NCBI RefSeq assembly: GCF_013378445.1
Contig: NZ_JABXYK010000011.1
Span: 62,001-126,000 of the forward strand
DNA length: 64,000 nt
From: Mycoplana rhizolycopersici
Lineage (GTDB): Bacteria > Pseudomonadota > Alphaproteobacteria > Rhizobiales > Rhizobiaceae
Direction of reading: 5' to 3'
The translations under genes and the position numbers were made by a program. Shown one piece after another: positions 46,118 through 54,875 of the stretch (position 1 is its first letter; the number at the start of each line of letters is the position of its first letter). The notes beneath the pieces were generated by a model. That model was given only the letters and a program-made list of their open reading frames with translations. It did no database searches and was not told where the DNA came from.

Positions 46118-47162
46118 TCACGCCATCGAAATCAAAAGCCTGTACAAGATCTTCGGCCCGCGCGGCGCCGACTATATCGACCAGGTGAAATCCGGACTTT
46201 CCAAGACCGAACTGAATGCGAAGTACGGCCATGTCCTCGGCCTGCAGGACATCAACATCTCCATGCCGGCCGGCGGCGTCATGGTGGTCATGGGGCTTTC
46301 CGGCTCGGGCAAGTCTACGCTGATCCGCCACATCAACCGGCTGATCGAACCAACCTCCGGCGAGGTGCTCTACGACGGCGTCGACGTCTGTCGCATGAAC
46401 GACCGCGATCTGCGCGAATTCCGCAGGCACAAGACGGCGATGGTGTTCCAGAAATTCGCGCTGCTGCCGCACCGGACTGTGGTCGAAAACACCGTCTACG
46501 GGCTGGAGATCCAGGGCGTTCCGGCAGCCGAAAGCGAGAAGCGCGCCCGCTACTGGATCGAGCGCGTCGGGCTTACCGGCTTCGAGAACCATTATCCGAA
46601 CCAGCTTTCCGGCGGCATGCAGCAGCGTGTCGGCCTGGCCCGGGCGCTGACCAACGATGCCGAAATCCTTCTGATGGACGAGGCCTATTCGGCGCTCGAC
46701 CCGCTGATCCGCGTCGACATGCAGACGGTCCTGCTCGACCTGCAGAAGGAATTGAAGAAGACCGTGGTCTTCATCACGCACGACCTCGACGAGGCGCTGC
46801 GACTGGGCGACAAGATCGCCATCCTGCGCGACGGCGGCGTCGTCCAGCAGGGCACGGGTCAGGAGATCGTGCTCCACCCCGCCGACGACTACATTACCGC
46901 CTTCGTCAAGGAGGTGAACCGCGGCCGTGTCATCAATGTCGAGACGATCATGAAGCCGCTGGCCGGCAATCCGGAAGGCATGCCCGTCGCCAAGGGCACG
47001 GTTCTCGAAGCCGCGGCCCGCGCGATGACGGCAGCAGGCCAGTCGACCGCCCATGTGCTCGACGAGGCGAGCCGGCCGGTCGGCACGGTCTCGCTCGATA
47101 CGATCATCGCCGCCATGGTGACCCCGACCGGTCACGGTGCCGAGACGCAGCAGGCAGCGTAA
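46110..47162 (+). CDS. Quaternary-amine (betaine) ABC transporter ATP-binding protein
   Basis: A 350-residue OpuAA/ProV-type ATPase. The family-specific N-terminal extension (IEIKSLYKIFGP) leads to Walker A GLSGSGKSTL, the signature QLSGGMQQRVGLARAL and Walker B ILLMDEAYSALDPLIR, followed by THDLDEALRLGDKIAI. A short CBS-like region remains at the C-terminus. The last gene of the transporter; the methyltransferase gene bmt follows about 300 bases on. Confidence 0.94.
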   Translation: MASHAIEIKSLYKIFGPRGADYIDQVKSGLSKTELNAKYGHVLGLQDINISMPAGGVMVVMGLSGSGKSTLIRHINRLIEPTSGEVLYDGVDVCRMNDRDLREFRRHKTAMVFQKFALLPHRTVVENTVYGLEIQGVPAAESEKRARYWIERVGLTGFENHYPNQLSGGMQQRVGLARALTNDAEILLMDEAYSALDPLIRVDMQTVLLDLQKELKKTVVFITHDLDEALRLGDKIAILRDGGVVQQGTGQEIVLHPADDYITAFVKEVNRGRVINVETIMKPLAGNPEGMPVAKGTVLEAAARAMTAAGQSTAHVLDEASRPVGTVSLDTIIAAMVTPTGHGAETQQAA

Positions 47163-47206
47163 GGTTTCGTTAGGCCGGGGTCGGCCCGGCCGGCCCCGCT
47201 GCCGTC

Positions 47207-47227
47207 ATCGCGGACCTGATCCGCGAT
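47207..47227. repeat. Dispersed intergenic palindrome (copy 6)
   Basis: ATCGCGGA / TCCGCGAT with loop CCTGA, preceded by CCGTC. It belongs to the same family as the copies at 4157, 17883, 17970, 36190 and 36275. Confidence 0.65.
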
Positions 47228-47368
47228 CCAGCCGCGCCGCGTCTGCGGCGCCAACGGAATCACTGTTGCACGGAAATGGATCGCTGGCTTCCGCTGCATG
47301 GAAACAGGCTCGCCTCCTGCGCCACCGCCCTCTGCATTCCGCCGGATCACCACTGGCCTTGCATGGAC

Positions 47369-47384
47369 ATAAAGAAATCTTTAT
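47369..47384. promoter_or_regulatory. ATAAAGA-AA-TCTTTAT palindrome upstream of bmt
   Basis: Two perfect 7-bp arms 74 bases before the bmt ATG, in an otherwise GC-rich region. It resembles, from memory, sites of the ArsR-type regulator SahR that controls methionine-cycle genes in alphaproteobacteria. The site is seen directly; the regulator is inference. Confidence 0.6.
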
Positions 47385-47457
47385 ATCCTCGTTCCCAATG
47401 AGGACCTCTGCCTTCGACCGCCTGCCGGTTGGACCGCGTGACAGGAAAGTTGACCCG

Positions 47458-48477
47458 ATGACGACAAACACCAATGCGCTTGCCGCCCTTCTTGCCGAGA
47501 AGCCGTTCCTGCTCGCCGACGGCGCCACCGGCACGTCGCTGTTCGCCATGGGGCTGGAAGCCGGCGAGGCGCCGGAGCTTTGGAACGAGGCGAAGCCGGA
47601 GAACATCACCAAGCTGCACCAGGACTTCGTCGATGCCGGTGCCGACATCATCCTGACCAACACCTTCGGCGGCACCCGCCACCGGCTGAAACTGCACCAT
47701 GCGCAGGACCGCGTCTTCGCGCTGAACAAGCGCGCAGCCGAGATCGCCCGCGCCGTCGCCGACAAGGCACAGCGCAAGGTAATCGTCGCCGGTTCCGTCG
47801 GCCCGACCGGCGAACTGCTGGTTCCGCTCGGCGCACTGACCTATGAGGATGCCGTCGCCGCCTTCGCCGAGCAGATCGAGGGCCTGAAGGCCGGCGGCGC
47901 CGACGTAGCGTGGATCGAGACCATGTCCTCGGCCGAAGAAATCCGCGCTGCCGCCGAGGCCGCCGTGAAGGTCGGCCTGCCCTTCGTCTACACCGGCTCC
48001 TTCGATACCGCCGGCAAGACGATGATGGGCCTGCACCCGAAGGACATCCACGGCGTCGCCGGCGACATCGGTGCCGGTCCGCTCGCCGTCGGCGCCAATT
48101 GCGGCGTCGGCGCCTCCGACATCCTTTCCTCGCTGCTCGACATGACCGGCGCCGACCCGGCCGCGACGATCGTCGTCAAGGGCAATTGCGGCATCCCTGA
48201 GTACCGCGGTGCCGAGATCCACTATTCCGGCACGCCGCCGCTGATGGCCGAATATGCAAGACTTGCCCGCGACGCCGGCGCCCGCATCATCGGTGGCTGC
48301 TGCGGCACCTCCTGCGAACACCTCGCTGCCATGCGCGAAGCGCTCGACGCCCACGAACCGCGCCAGCGCCCGACGCTGGAGACGATCGTCGAGGTGATCG
48401 GTCCGTTGCGCAACAAGACCGCAAACGAGGGCGCCCCCGCCCCCGCCCGCGAACGTGGCCGCCGCGGCAGGGGCTGA
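47458..48477 (+). CDS. bmt: Betaine-homocysteine S-methyltransferase-type enzyme (BMT)
   Basis: A 339-residue zinc-dependent homocysteine methyltransferase. The zinc ligands are Cys215 in GANCG and Cys281-Cys282 in IGGCCGTSCEH. The early LLADGATGTSLFAMGLE is a family signature. It would move a methyl group from glycine betaine (or a related donor) to homocysteine, giving methionine and dimethylglycine. The C-terminus ends in a short basic tail (APAPARERGRRGRG). AGGAAAG precedes the ATG at 47458. Context: betaine transporter upstream, corrinoid methyl-transfer genes downstream. Confidence 0.9.
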   Translation: MTTNTNALAALLAEKPFLLADGATGTSLFAMGLEAGEAPELWNEAKPENITKLHQDFVDAGADIILTNTFGGTRHRLKLHHAQDRVFALNKRAAEIARAVADKAQRKVIVAGSVGPTGELLVPLGALTYEDAVAAFAEQIEGLKAGGADVAWIETMSSAEEIRAAAEAAVKVGLPFVYTGSFDTAGKTMMGLHPKDIHGVAGDIGAGPLAVGANCGVGASDILSSLLDMTGADPAATIVVKGNCGIPEYRGAEIHYSGTPPLMAEYARLARDAGARIIGGCCGTSCEHLAAMREALDAHEPRQRPTLETIVEVIGPLRNKTANEGAPAPARERGRRGRG

Positions 48478-48821
48478 GCCTTCCACATTCCCGGCGGGAG
48501 ACAACCGGGCCGCCGCGCCGGCCCGGCGCGCCATCTCCTCATCGAGTTGGACGTTAGCGCGCTTGTGGCAGGCGTGTACGCCCTGCAGCGGTTGTCCGTC
48601 CGCTCCGCAATCGGTCCATCGTCACCAAGTCTGCGTGATGTTCACGCGCAGCAACTCGATTGCTCCCCAGGCTTGAGGATGCGCGATCCACAATGCCATG
48701 TTGACTCTCCGCCGAGCCTTGTCGGTTGACAAATGGGGATCGGCCCATAATCTGCGTGCACGCCTTTGAGACCTACACCCTATGCGGAGACAAGGATCAT
48801 GCAGGTGCCCCGCAGACACAT
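48478..48821 (+). other. Intergenic region with hairpin and candidate promoter
   Basis: An 8-bp perfect hairpin (CCGGGCCG / CGGCCCGG, 48505-48526) follows bmt but lacks a T run. TTGACA at 48726-48731 and TAATCT at 48748-48753, spaced 16, form a plausible promoter for the next gene. No other gene is visible. Confidence 0.45.
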
Positions 48822-49700
48822 ATGGCCAAGCGCATGAGGCGGCTTCTGCTGGCAAACCTTGCCCTTTGTCTTTCTGCTTTCGCGGCCGCCGCCGCAACGC
48901 TCGATACGATTGCCTCGCGTGGAACGGTGCGCATCGGCTACATCTCGGGCCAGGCGCCATTCTCATCGAGCCAGCCGGGGGCCGAACCGGTGGGATATGC
49001 CATCGACCTGTGCGGCGAAATCGTCGACGAGATCGAACATCAGTTTCCGGAACTGAAGCGCGTATATGTCGAGACCACGCTCGCCAATGGCTTCGATGCT
49101 GTGAAGAATGAAGAGCTCGACCTGCTTTGCGGTTCCATCACCGTGAATTTGACGAGGCGGGAAGCTGTCGACTTCTCACAACCGATCTTCCTGACCGGGG
49201 CGAGCGCCCTGCTGCGCAAGGATTCGCCCGGCTACCTCCAGACGCTCTTTTTCGACGGCCCCGCCGTCCACGCCGTCAGCGAGCGCGTTGCCACAAACGT
49301 CATCGGTATGCGCGCAAACACAACGACGGCGGCGACGCTTCGCGAGGCACTGGCGATCCAGGAATCGGAGACGAAGCTAACCGATTTCAGCACGCACGAG
49401 GACGGCCTCAAGGCGCTGGAGGGCCGCAAGATCGATGCCTACATCGCAGACCAGGCGCTGCTCATCAGCCTGGCGAAGCGGGCGCGCGATCCGTCCTCGC
49501 TTACGGTCGGCGATCGCATGTTCACGCATGAACCCTATGCCATCGCGTTGCGTCGCAACGACGCCGACTTCCGCTTGCTGGCGGACCGCGCGCTGACGGA
49601 TTTCTACATGTCGGACGATTTCCTGCCACTGCTGGAGAGCTATTTCGGAGCCGAGGCCCCGATGCTGCATACGCAGATCATCATGCAGCACGTGCCATAG
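48822..49700 (+). CDS. Orphan SBP_bac_3-type extracellular solute-binding protein
   Basis: About 292 residues. A signal peptide (RRLLLANLALCLSAFAAAAA) leads to the amino-acid-binding-protein start LDTIASRGTVRIGYISGQAPF. LDLLCGSITVNLTRREAVDFSQPIF is the family hallmark. The frame is open from 48726; I chose the ATG at 48822 to give a normal signal peptide. No permease or ATPase is nearby. It may serve another transporter or act as a sensor. The ligand is unknown. Confidence 0.8.
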   Translation: MAKRMRRLLLANLALCLSAFAAAAATLDTIASRGTVRIGYISGQAPFSSSQPGAEPVGYAIDLCGEIVDEIEHQFPELKRVYVETTLANGFDAVKNEELDLLCGSITVNLTRREAVDFSQPIFLTGASALLRKDSPGYLQTLFFDGPAVHAVSERVATNVIGMRANTTTAATLREALAIQESETKLTDFSTHEDGLKALEGRKIDAYIADQALLISLAKRARDPSSLTVGDRMFTHEPYAIALRRNDADFRLLADRALTDFYMSDDFLPLLESYFGAEAPMLHTQIIMQHVP

Positions 49701-49826
49701 GTTCACCGCGGAGAAAGAGAGAGGGCAGCGGGCGACATCGTCCCCCATCCCTTGCTTTCTGCGCTTGCACACCCCCTCGCCCTCCACTATCCGGGACTCC
49801 CACACAGATTCGCTGGAGCCGCGCGC

Positions 49827-50168
49827 ATGAACGCAGCCGCCTTTCCCGATCGGGAGAAGATCGCCGAGAAGCTTGCAACCCATGGGGAAGCCGAGCAGCC
49901 ATTTCTGCTCTTGCTGATGGAGAACCCATCGCAGGATGAGAGCCTGCTGGCCGGGCTCGACCTCCATCTGGCACGTGCGGCGGAAGGCAAGTTCCTGAAT
50001 TCACTGAAGCTGGAACGGCTTGGCGAGTGGCTTGGCAACACGGCGCCGGCGCGCCTGCAGATGCGGCTGATGGAGGCCGCGCGCTCCAGCCAGCATGCCG
50101 CCCATCAGGCCTTTCGCGCCGGGCTCACCCGTTCCGGCGGCCTGGAGCGGGCATTTCCCAAGGTCTGA
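49827..50168 (+). CDS. Hypothetical protein, 113 residues
   Basis: A soluble, Leu/Ala/Glu-rich, mainly helical sequence beginning MNAAAFPDREKIAEKLATHG and containing ENPSQDESLLAGLDLHLARA. GGAG precedes the ATG at 49827. No domain is recognised and no signal peptide is visible. Confidence 0.55.
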   Translation: MNAAAFPDREKIAEKLATHGEAEQPFLLLLMENPSQDESLLAGLDLHLARAAEGKFLNSLKLERLGEWLGNTAPARLQMRLMEAARSSQHAAHQAFRAGLTRSGGLERAFPKV

Positions 50169-50232
50169 GACTTTGCGGGCCTAAAGCCCTCGCCAGCGGT
50201 TCCCGCGACCCGGGCCCAAAAGGGGAAACGCC

Positions 50233-50976
50233 TCAGTAGGGCAGTCCGCCCGCGACCGCAATCACCGTACCCATGTGGGCGAAGCGGTCGTTTCGCCGCA
50301 CCTCCGGCGCATAGAGGCTGGAGATGCTGCCGTCGAGGAACAGCGCGTTGCGGCAGCCGAGCGCATCGCGAAACAGGGTGGCGAAGTCGTGGAACCGCAC
50401 CACCCCGCGGGAGATCGCAAACGCCACACGCCCGTCCGGCAGGATGCCGACGCCATTGCGGACATAGAGGCTGTCGCTATTGGCCAGGAACCGCGGATGG
50501 ATGCGGCCGTCGACCACCAGCATCGGCCCCGACTGGCTGGCGAACTGCACCTCCGGCCGCGCCTTTGCGAAGGCCTCCGTTTCCATCACGCCTGCCGTGC
50601 CCTTTCCGACGTAGAAAACGCCGTTCGGCTTGAGGAAGAAGTTCCCCTCGCCCGCGTCCCGGTTCAAGGGATGGCGCTCGCGCCCGTATTCGACCAGCAG
50701 CCCGACCGGACCATAGCCCGGATGATACATGCCGCCGTTCATCCCGAAGACGAGGAACTCGCGGTCCTGCCGCAGAAGGTCGCGCACCGCGCCATAGGTC
50801 AGTGCCTCGCTCGAACCGTCCGGTACGCCGTAGACGCGGATCGTCTCGCGCGCCGGATCATAGGTGCAGACGATGTAGCGGTCGGCGAGATGGAGGATTT
50901 CCTCGCAGGCGGCGGACGCCGGGCCTGCAACGAGCGACGAGGCGGCGAGCGCGAGGCCGAGCAGACGGCGCTTCAT
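50233..50976 (-). CDS. Phosphodiester glycosidase family (DUF2233/NAGPA-like) exported protein
   Basis: 247 residues with a signal peptide (RLLGLALAASSLVAGPASA). FLVFGMNGGMYHPGYGPVGL, SQSGPMLVVDGRIHPRF and NALFLDGSISSLYAPE are the conserved blocks of the phosphodiester glycosidase domain. Its ATG overlaps the stop of the small upstream gene by 4 bases. Substrate is unknown; a periplasmic glycan is likely. Confidence 0.87.
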   Translation of the reverse strand: MKRRLLGLALAASSLVAGPASAACEEILHLADRYIVCTYDPARETIRVYGVPDGSSEALTYGAVRDLLRQDREFLVFGMNGGMYHPGYGPVGLLVEYGRERHPLNRDAGEGNFFLKPNGVFYVGKGTAGVMETEAFAKARPEVQFASQSGPMLVVDGRIHPRFLANSDSLYVRNGVGILPDGRVAFAISRGVVRFHDFATLFRDALGCRNALFLDGSISSLYAPEVRRNDRFAHMGTVIAVAGGLPY

Positions 50977-51185
50977 GGGGTGCCTAACTCCAAGATCGGC
51001 GCGACGAAGGCCTGGTCGTCGCCCGCATAGCTGCTGTCCCGCAGCGCTTCCGACTGGCGACGCGCCTCAATCGCGAACAATGGCGAGGGGGCGTCTGCGC
51101 CTGCGGGATCCTTTAAGATCGCTGCGTCAGGCGGCCGGCGGTGCCGTTCCGCCTTCTCCCGTGGGTCTGGCCCTATGCTCTTCAT
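50973..51185 (-). CDS. Small hypothetical protein coupled to the phosphodiester glycosidase gene
   Basis: A 70-residue frame starting MKSIGPDPREKAERHRRPPD, after GGGAGAG. It ends in an ATGA overlap with the next gene, which argues for translation. Sequence is polar and Pro/Arg-rich at the front, with no recognised domain. Confidence 0.45.
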   Translation of the reverse strand: MKSIGPDPREKAERHRRPPDAAILKDPAGADAPSPLFAIEARRQSEALRDSSYAGDDQAFVAPILELGTP

Positions 51186-51251
51186 GACATCTCTCCCGAT
51201 GAGAAGTTCCAGATGGCCCGCCAGCCTCGCATCTTCAAACCTCCGCCGCAA

Positions 51252-51944
51252 TCAGAGGCGGAGTGCCGCCATGTGGAAGCGCAACTGATCGTCGCAGTAG
51301 CGGTGTACGGCACCGACCGGACAGGCATTTCGAGCGAGGCAACCCGCTATCATGCAGGCTTCGCGACCGGCCTCCGTGCCCAGGTACCCCCGGCAACCCG
51401 CGACGTCGAAGCCTGCGGCCGTCACGGCACCGGCCGGACACCGGTTGAGGCAGGGCCGATCGCGACAGCCGTCACAGGGATGCGGGCCGGCCACCTCCCC
51501 CTCGGTCTCGATCGCATCGGCGAAAGCGAGCGCGCCGCGATAGCCGTGCCAGAGGCCGTAGACGGGATGGATTAAAATGCCGAGCGGCGAGGCGCGCAGG
51601 CCCTCTGTCCGCATCGCCCACTGCTGGAACGGCTGCCATGGCGGGTCGGAGGGAAAGTAGGCGGTAGCACCGAGCGCAACCGAAATCGGTCCGATCACCG
51701 ACTTGGACCAGGCGTCCAGCGGATCGGCGCCGCCGCGGTCCGGCGCCCCGTCCTGCCAGGCACGGAAGTGCGGCCAGATCGAGCTTCCGACATTGCCTAT
51801 GAGCGCCACGCATGCGGCCGGCCGGCCGTCGCCGAGCGCTGGTGCGGCCTCGTCCGCGGTAAAATTCACGACGCCGCGCAAAAAAAGACCGTGCGGCCGC
51901 AAGGCCGCACGGATCGTTTCGCTTGAGGGGCGTTCCGCCGTCAT
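51252..51944 (-). CDS. Ferredoxin-like 4Fe-4S protein, QueG-like layout
   Basis: 230 residues. The C-terminal third has two cluster motifs: CDGCRDRPCLNRCPAGAV, and CMIAGCLARNACPVGAV with an earlier GCRGYLG. The N-terminal part (LRPHGLFLRGVVNF, ACVALIGNVGSSIWPHF) resembles the region before the clusters in epoxyqueuosine-reductase relatives, though it is much shorter. It lies 107 bases downstream of mttB on the same strand. It could be an electron donor for corrinoid reactivation, but that is speculative. Confidence 0.75.
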   Translation of the reverse strand: MTAERPSSETIRAALRPHGLFLRGVVNFTADEAAPALGDGRPAACVALIGNVGSSIWPHFRAWQDGAPDRGGADPLDAWSKSVIGPISVALGATAYFPSDPPWQPFQQWAMRTEGLRASPLGILIHPVYGLWHGYRGALAFADAIETEGEVAGPHPCDGCRDRPCLNRCPAGAVTAAGFDVAGCRGYLGTEAGREACMIAGCLARNACPVGAVHRYCDDQLRFHMAALRL

Positions 51945-52051
51945 TTCGGCTTCGGTCCCTGCAGTTCGTAGTGCGGACGCCAGACTTCCTTCTGGATCAT
52001 GTCCGCCACTGCCGATGCTCCGCCTTGCTCCCTGGCGCGTTCGGGAGCCTT

Positions 52052-53626
52052 TCAGGTGAAGGCGTCGGGCATGGAATCCTTGCGCTTGGCCATGTATTCC
52101 AAAAGCGCCTCGTCGATCGCCGGGTCGAGATAGGGCGCCTCGTACTGGTCAAGCCAGGTGCGGCAGAGCGCATTGGCACGCTCCTCGATGCGCTTGCTGC
52201 CCTCGATTTCCCACTGCTCGAACGAGTTGTTGTCGGCAAGCGGCGAGCGGTAGAACGCGGTCTGGAAGTTCGCCTGCGTATGCGCGCAGCCGAGATAGTG
52301 GCTGCCGGGGCCGACTTCGCGGATCGCGTCGAGCGCCTGCGCGTCCGCAGACAGGTCGATGCCCTCGGCCATCTTCTGCATCATGCCGAGCTGGTCCTGG
52401 TCGATCATGAACTTCTCGTAGGAGCTGACCAGGCCGCCCTCCAGCCAGCCGGCCGCATGCAGCACGAAGTTTGTGCCGGCGAGCAGCGTCATGTTCAGCG
52501 TGTTGGCCGATTCATGGGCAGCCTGCGCATCAGGAACCTTGGAGCCGCAGAGCGAGCCGCCGGTACGGAACGGCAGGCCGAGACGGCGGGCGAGCTGGGC
52601 CGCACCATAGGAGACGAGCGATGGCTCCGGCGTGCCGAAGGTCGGCGCACCGGACTGCATCGAGATCGAGGCTGCGAACGTGCCGAACAGCACCGGCGAG
52701 CCGGCGCGGATCAGCTGGGTGAAGGCGGCACCCGCCAGCACTTCGGCGAGGATCTGCGTCAGGGTGCCGGCGACCGTCACCGGGCTCATCGCACCCGACA
52801 GGATGAACGGCGAGACGACGGAAGCCTGGTTGTGGCGGGCGTAAACCTTCAGCGCGCCCACCATGGTCTCGTCGAACACCATCGGCGAGTTGGCGTTGAT
52901 CAGGTTCAGCGTCACCGTGTTCTTCTCGACGAAGTCCTCGCCGAAGACGAGCTTTGCCATCGCAATCGTGTCTTCCGCGCGCTCAGGCGCCGTGACCGAC
53001 CCCATGAACGGCTTGTCGGAATACTTGATGTGGCTGTAGACCATGTCCAGGTGACGCTTGTTCACCGGGATATCGACCGGCTCGCAGACCGTGCCGCCGG
53101 ACGAGTGCATCGACGGCGCCATGTAGGCGAGCTTCACGAAATTGCGGAAATCCTCGATCGTCGCATAGCGGCGGTTTCCTTCGAGGTCACGCACGAACGG
53201 AGGGCCGTAAACGGGCGCGAACACGGTCGCCTTGCCGCCGATCTCGGCACTGCGCACCGGATTGCGGGCATGCCACGTAAAAGTCTTCGGCGCGGTCTTC
53301 AGAAGTTCGCGGCAGAGCCCTTTCGGGAAATGCACCCGCTCGCCCTTGATCTCGCAGCCAGCATCCTTCCACAGCGCAAGCGCCTCGGCGTCATCGCGGA
53401 ACTCGATGCCGATCTCTTCCAGGACTGTGTCGGCGTTGCGTTCGATCAGCTGCAGGCCTTCTTCGTCCAGCACTTCGTATTCACGGATCTTGCGGGTGAT
53501 GTAGGGCAAGGACGGGCCGGGCCCGCCGCCGGACCGCGATGCGCGGCGCGCTGCAGCCCCGCGTCCCTCGCCGCGTGCGCGGCGACCGCCACCCTCGCCT
53601 TCCGGCTGCTCTGTCGTCAAACTCAT
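52052..53626 (-). CDS. MttB-superfamily methyltransferase (non-pyrrolysine, glycine-betaine/quaternary-amine type)
   Basis: 524 residues. It belongs to the trimethylamine methyltransferase superfamily, but the frame is uninterrupted, so no amber/pyrrolysine codon is used. The MtgB-type members demethylate quaternary amines such as glycine betaine onto a corrinoid protein. The TIM-barrel core begins about residue 40 (LPYITRKIREYEVLDEEGLQ) and includes KPFMGSVTAPERAEDTIAMA, FGTPEPSLVSYGAAQLARRL and VGPGSHYLGCAHTQANFQTA. The first 40 residues are a Gly/Arg-rich tail (EGEGGGRRARGEGRG). It is divergent from the corrinoid-protein gene. Confidence 0.9.
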   Translation of the reverse strand: MSLTTEQPEGEGGGRRARGEGRGAAARRASRSGGGPGPSLPYITRKIREYEVLDEEGLQLIERNADTVLEEIGIEFRDDAEALALWKDAGCEIKGERVHFPKGLCRELLKTAPKTFTWHARNPVRSAEIGGKATVFAPVYGPPFVRDLEGNRRYATIEDFRNFVKLAYMAPSMHSSGGTVCEPVDIPVNKRHLDMVYSHIKYSDKPFMGSVTAPERAEDTIAMAKLVFGEDFVEKNTVTLNLINANSPMVFDETMVGALKVYARHNQASVVSPFILSGAMSPVTVAGTLTQILAEVLAGAAFTQLIRAGSPVLFGTFAASISMQSGAPTFGTPEPSLVSYGAAQLARRLGLPFRTGGSLCGSKVPDAQAAHESANTLNMTLLAGTNFVLHAAGWLEGGLVSSYEKFMIDQDQLGMMQKMAEGIDLSADAQALDAIREVGPGSHYLGCAHTQANFQTAFYRSPLADNNSFEQWEIEGSKRIEERANALCRTWLDQYEAPYLDPAIDEALLEYMAKRKDSMPDAFT

Positions 53627-53703
53627 GTCCGTGTTTCCTCAGCTTATGTATGGCGCTCCGTCGCCTGTCGCCCATATGCTATCAAGCAACCGACCCGGGA
53701 CGG

Positions 53704-53737
53704 GTCTCAATGCGCCAACAGGTGGCGCAGTGGAGAC
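53704..53737. promoter_or_regulatory. Large dyad between mttB and the corrinoid-protein gene
   Basis: Nested inverted repeats: outer GTCTC/GAGAC around perfect TGCGCCA/TGGCGCA with a 5-base centre (ACAGG). It is 78 bases upstream of mttB and about 200 upstream of the divergent corrinoid gene. It is a good candidate operator for both. The rest of the 53627-53932 gap has no gene. Confidence 0.5.
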
Positions 53738-53932
53738 ACCGCAGGCACCTCCAGTCGCCGCTTTGTTTTGCCCTGTCAATCCCGCGCCCGACCCGCTACG
53801 ATAAACGTGTTTGCGCCGTCGCTTTTTGCTCTGCGCGACGTCGCTTTCGAAATCAGATTTTAAGGCCAACGCAGCTAACACTTGAATGCCCGGCCATTTG
53901 CCTGCCGTGCCAATGGAGACGAGGAGACACCT

Positions 53933-54631
<699 letters not shown>

Positions 54632-54647
54632 GGGCAAAGCCGAGACG

Positions 54648-54679
54648 AAAAGGCGGCGTCCGCTTGTACAGACGCCGCC
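54648..54679. terminator. Bidirectional terminator between corrinoid gene and entericidin
   Basis: GGCGGCGTC / GACGCCGCC (9 bp, loop of 10) preceded by AAAA. On the minus strand the stem is followed by TTTT, so it suits the entericidin gene best; it may also stop the corrinoid transcript. Confidence 0.65.
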
Positions 54680-54699
54680 CGCATCTCATATCAGACTGG

Positions 54700-54858
54700 T
54701 CAATTGGCCGCGCGGGCTACCCTCTTGCCGGCATCTTCGGTGGCATTGACGGTATTGGCCGCGTCCTGCCCCATACCGCGAATGGTGTTGCCGCAGGCGG
54801 TGAGTGTGGCGAGAGCTGCGAGTACGAGGCTGATCTTGGACAGGGTCTTGATTGTCAT
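54700..54858 (-). CDS. Entericidin A/B-family small lipoprotein
   Basis: 52 residues: a lipoprotein signal (KISLVLAALATLTAC, lipobox LTAC) followed by the short entericidin-like GNTIRGMGQDAANTVNATED. Such peptides are small outer-membrane lipoproteins of uncertain role in stress. The ATG at 54858 follows GAGGAAC. Its start is only 17 bases from the divergent DUF1638 start, so the promoter of each gene must lie in the other's 5' region. Confidence 0.87.
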   Translation of the reverse strand: MTIKTLSKISLVLAALATLTACGNTIRGMGQDAANTVNATEDAGKRVARAAN

Positions 54859-54875
54859 GGCCGGAGTTCCTCTCG

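Noticed and set aside
47347-48534. 395-residue minus-strand frame opposite bmt
   Set aside because: Antisense shadow of bmt; no ribosome site or domain.
48726-48821. Upstream extension of the orphan solute-binding protein to 48726
   Set aside because: The extension lacks a ribosome site, overlaps the candidate promoter and would place the signal peptide 33 residues inside the protein.
52052-53626. Possible pyrrolysine-containing trimethylamine methyltransferase
   Set aside because: The frame has no internal amber codon and no Pyl synthesis or tRNA genes are visible in the window.
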